Origin: a virus
Reading direction: 5' to 3' (one strand)
DNA: 33,763 nt
Virus record (IMG/VR): IMGVR_UViG_3300042549_010941
Location: 1 to 33,763 of that record
Every line of letters starts with the position of its first letter. The stretch's first letter is position 1. Shown piece by piece: positions 32,454-33,763 of the stretch. Position numbers and translations under genes: made by a program. Under the pieces are notes generated by a model that saw only the letters and a list, made by a program, of their open reading frames with translations, searched no databases and was not told the origin of the DNA.

Positions 32454-32482
32454 CGATGTATTATTAGGGTTCAATTCTAAAT

Positions 32483-32519
32483 CAAAAATATTGATTGACC
32501 GGAATCGATTTAAGACATG
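32483..32519 (-). promoter_or_regulatory. Phage late promoter PL-e (lysis operon)
   Basis: On the minus strand CATGTCTTAAA (32519-32509), 18 bases, then TATTTTTG (32490-32483), a perfect TAnnTTTG. The holin ATG is 29 bases downstream of the box. It is the best-matching copy of the five. Confidence 0.85.
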
Positions 32520-32524
32520 GAAAT

Positions 32525-33055
32525 TTAATAGTTAAGCGCTCGGTTCGAAATCTTGTTTTGAAGGCGTGACATCTTGCATTTATCGCCTCTGTTCAATATC
32601 CTTCGCAAACTCTCTAGGTTAAATCCGGCTTCATCGAGTTCATATTCCACCATAAATTCAGCAATGGCATCTCGGACTAATAAATCAGGTCTCGCACGGA
32701 GCATTCCTCGGGTATGGAAAACAAAAGCTATCCGGAACTGATCTTCGATAAGATTGTTGATTTTGGTATTTACATACTCCGGAACTTTCAGGAAATGACT
32801 CCTGCCCTTTTCTACTTTGTAAAGCTTGGCCTCCGGTTGTGTATCAGAAAAAGTAATATAGACATAATACTTATCTGGCTTTACTGGCTTTTCAACCTTC
32901 TCAAGCGAGGTTAAGATCATGAAACCAAGCGAAGATTCTGTAGTAATTTTGCAAGCTTTTACTTTCATGTTCAGGTATTCGCCATCTATTCCTTCAAATT
33001 CCTTGAGGAAAAAGGGAATTAAATGTTGGCGAATCTTAACCGGAACTATGTTCAT
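32525..33055 (-). CDS. Hypothetical protein immediately upstream of the lysis promoter; late-activator candidate
   Basis: A 176-residue protein of unknown family. The N-terminal 100 residues are alpha/beta, and the basic C-terminal 60 residues (from RARPDLLVRDAIAEF to RRILNRGDKCKMSRLQNK) are helical and could bind DNA. Its stop is six bases from the late promoter PL-e element, a place like that of gene C before the late lysis promoter in phage Mu. On this basis alone it is a possible activator; there is no direct evidence. It is not preceded by a late promoter. Confidence 0.5.
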   Translation of the reverse strand: MNIVPVKIRQHLIPFFLKEFEGIDGEYLNMKVKACKITTESSLGFMILTSLEKVEKPVKPDKYYVYITFSDTQPEAKLYKVEKGRSHFLKVPEYVNTKINNLIEDQFRIAFVFHTRGMLRARPDLLVRDAIAEFMVEYELDEAGFNLESLRRILNRGDKCKMSRLQNKISNRALNY

Positions 33056-33057
33056 AT

Positions 33058-33315
33058 TTACTCACAAAATTGCTTTTCAAAATCGAATTTTTGAACGAAG
33101 TAAGAAACCCCGTTATCGTTGGCCAGCTGAACCGGATTCAGCTGGCTATTATTGGTTATTGTGTCACCACATTCTGTAATGAAAATGTAACGTACTTCTT
33201 GAAGTTCTCGAATATGCCTAACGTCATACAACTTACCGCACTTTGAATTGCAAGGAATTTGTTCTTGAGAACAGGCGAGCGTGAGAAAAAACAATATGTA
33301 AATTGCGAGCTTCAT
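33058..33315 (-). CDS. Small lipoprotein
   Basis: An 85-residue protein with a signal peptide MKLAIYILFFLTLAC whose L-A-C is a lipobox, then a Cys-containing periplasmic domain (PCNSKCGKLYD, TECGD, QFCE). The Cys pairs suggest disulfides in the periplasm. Three bases separate it from both neighbours. Function unknown; it could modify the host envelope or block superinfection. Confidence 0.65.
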   Translation of the reverse strand: MKLAIYILFFLTLACSQEQIPCNSKCGKLYDVRHIRELQEVRYIFITECGDTITNNSQLNPVQLANDNGVSYFVQKFDFEKQFCE

Positions 33316-33318
33316 TTC

Positions 33319-33654
33319 TTATTGATCTGCAATTATATGAAGTGCGACTACTATCAAAAATGGGATAATAAGGCTGTGGATGAAATCCATGAAATCGCCA
33401 CCTTTGTCATGTTTTCCTTTGCTGAATTCTTTTTCGTCGATTACTTCGATTATTGCGGCAGGAAAAGCGGCAAAGAAAATAAAACTGAATGCTGCGGCTT
33501 CTTTTAATCCGATGATTCCGGTAAAGAATTTCAAGTTAAAGAACCACGTGCCTATTGCAAAAGAGATCAGTATTAAGACAATATGGGCAATCTTGTCGGC
33601 ATACTTTCCTTTCAGCCACCAGGCGAATAGGACATTGAAAATTTGTTGTTTCAT
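33319..33654 (-). CDS. Small polytopic membrane protein
   Basis: A 111-residue protein with three or four hydrophobic segments (24-43, 52-70, 93-108). The layout D-K-x-A-H near residue 20, then E-V-I-D-E and D-F-M-D-F-x-H-S reminds me of small membrane proteins of the VanZ/DUF2279 type, but the match is weak. It lies upstream of the small lipoprotein and probably belongs to the same transcript. Confidence 0.6.
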   Translation of the reverse strand: MKQQIFNVLFAWWLKGKYADKIAHIVLILISFAIGTWFFNLKFFTGIIGLKEAAAFSFIFFAAFPAAIIEVIDEKEFSKGKHDKGGDFMDFIHSLIIPFLIVVALHIIADQ

Positions 33655-33672
33655 AATGTAAATATTTAACTG

Positions 33673-33763
33673 TTAATAATTATCCGCTGTTAGCCCAACT
33701 CTACTTATTTGAATCTGTATGTTTTCCCATGTTATAATGTCATCTACTGAGATTCTGGTATTG
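33673..33763 (-). CDS. C-terminal end of a gene cut by the right edge
   Basis: On the minus strand an open frame runs from the edge to a TAA at 33673-33675, giving 29 residues ending QISRVGLTADNY. The composition looks coding, and the spacing to the next gene (18 bases) fits the compact phage arrangement. It is too short to identify. Confidence 0.5.
   Translation of the reverse strand, partial: NTRISVDDIITWENIQIQISRVGLTADNY

Larger units (their letters stand above)
1507..33763. mobile_element. Integrated tailed prophage, left end included, right end outside the window
   Basis: A tyrosine integrase directly follows a tRNA-Arg gene. It is followed by a full set of tail, head, packaging and lysis genes on the opposite strand. 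The left boundary is inferred to be at the 3' end of tRNA-Arg. No second copy of the tRNA 3' end was seen near the right edge, and the last reading frame is still cut by the edge, so the element continues. Early, repressor and replication genes must lie beyond 33763 or be absent. Confidence 0.93.

Noticed and set aside
33058-33763. A right attachment site (attR) near the window edge
   Set aside because: No repeat of the tRNA-Arg 3' end was found, and an open reading frame is cut by the edge, so the prophage must continue.
1596-33763. A Mu-like transposable phage
   Set aside because: The gene before the lysis promoter recalls Mu's layout, but no DDE transposase is seen and a tyrosine integrase sits beside a tRNA.

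Overview
The window is from a member of the Bacteroidota, most likely Flavobacterium or a close relative. DNA is AT-rich, and upstream regions repeatedly carry the Bacteroidota promoter element TAnnTTTG instead of a sigma70 -10 box. Proteins resemble flavobacterial phage and chromosomal families. This assignment is by recognition; no search was run.

Layout. Positions 1-1506 are host chromosome: the end of an unknown gene, a VanX-type D-Ala-D-Ala dipeptidase, and a tRNA-Ser/tRNA-Pro/tRNA-Arg cluster. From about 1507 to the right edge lies one incomplete prophage of a tailed phage, probably a siphovirus because it has a ~1435-residue tape measure and no sheath gene was recognised. A tyrosine integrase (1596-2804) sits beside tRNA-Arg. 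Nearly everything else is on the minus strand and is read from right to left: small membrane proteins and a lipoprotein (33.7-32.5 kb); a lysis block of holin, M15 endolysin and a probable frameshifted unimolecular spanin (32.5-30.7 kb); S49 prohead protease, major capsid protein and a probable tail-tube protein (30.7-26.7 kb); a packaging block ending in small and large terminase (26.6-21.9 kb); portal and head-completion genes (18.5-13.4 kb); tail genes, tape measure and baseplate/hub proteins (12.5-2.8 kb). Lysis genes come first, and the terminase follows the capsid instead of preceding the portal-protease-capsid block.

Three insertions break the late region: a divergent plus-strand operon (19.0-20.9 kb) with a SymE-like toxin-fold protein, an ArdC-like small protein and an N6-methyltransferase-like protein; and two minus-strand moron-like cassettes (12.5-13.4 kb and 20.95-21.9 kb), each one membrane protein with its own promoter-like box and terminator.

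Main discovery: the 11-mer CATGTCTTAAA occurs exactly five times. All copies are on the minus strand, in intergenic gaps, and each is followed by exactly 18 bases and then a match to TAnnTTTG shortly upstream of a structural or lysis gene start. I interpret these as phage late promoters in which a phage-specific element replaces the host -33 box, so one phage activator or sigma-appropriating factor would switch on holin/lysis, protease/capsid, packaging, portal and tape-measure units together. Second discovery: a lipoprotein gene in the lysis block runs over a ten-A tract into an open -1 frame that encodes a charged linker and one C-terminal membrane helix, as expected of a frameshift-made u-spanin.

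The attR end, lysogeny repressor and replication genes are not in the window.
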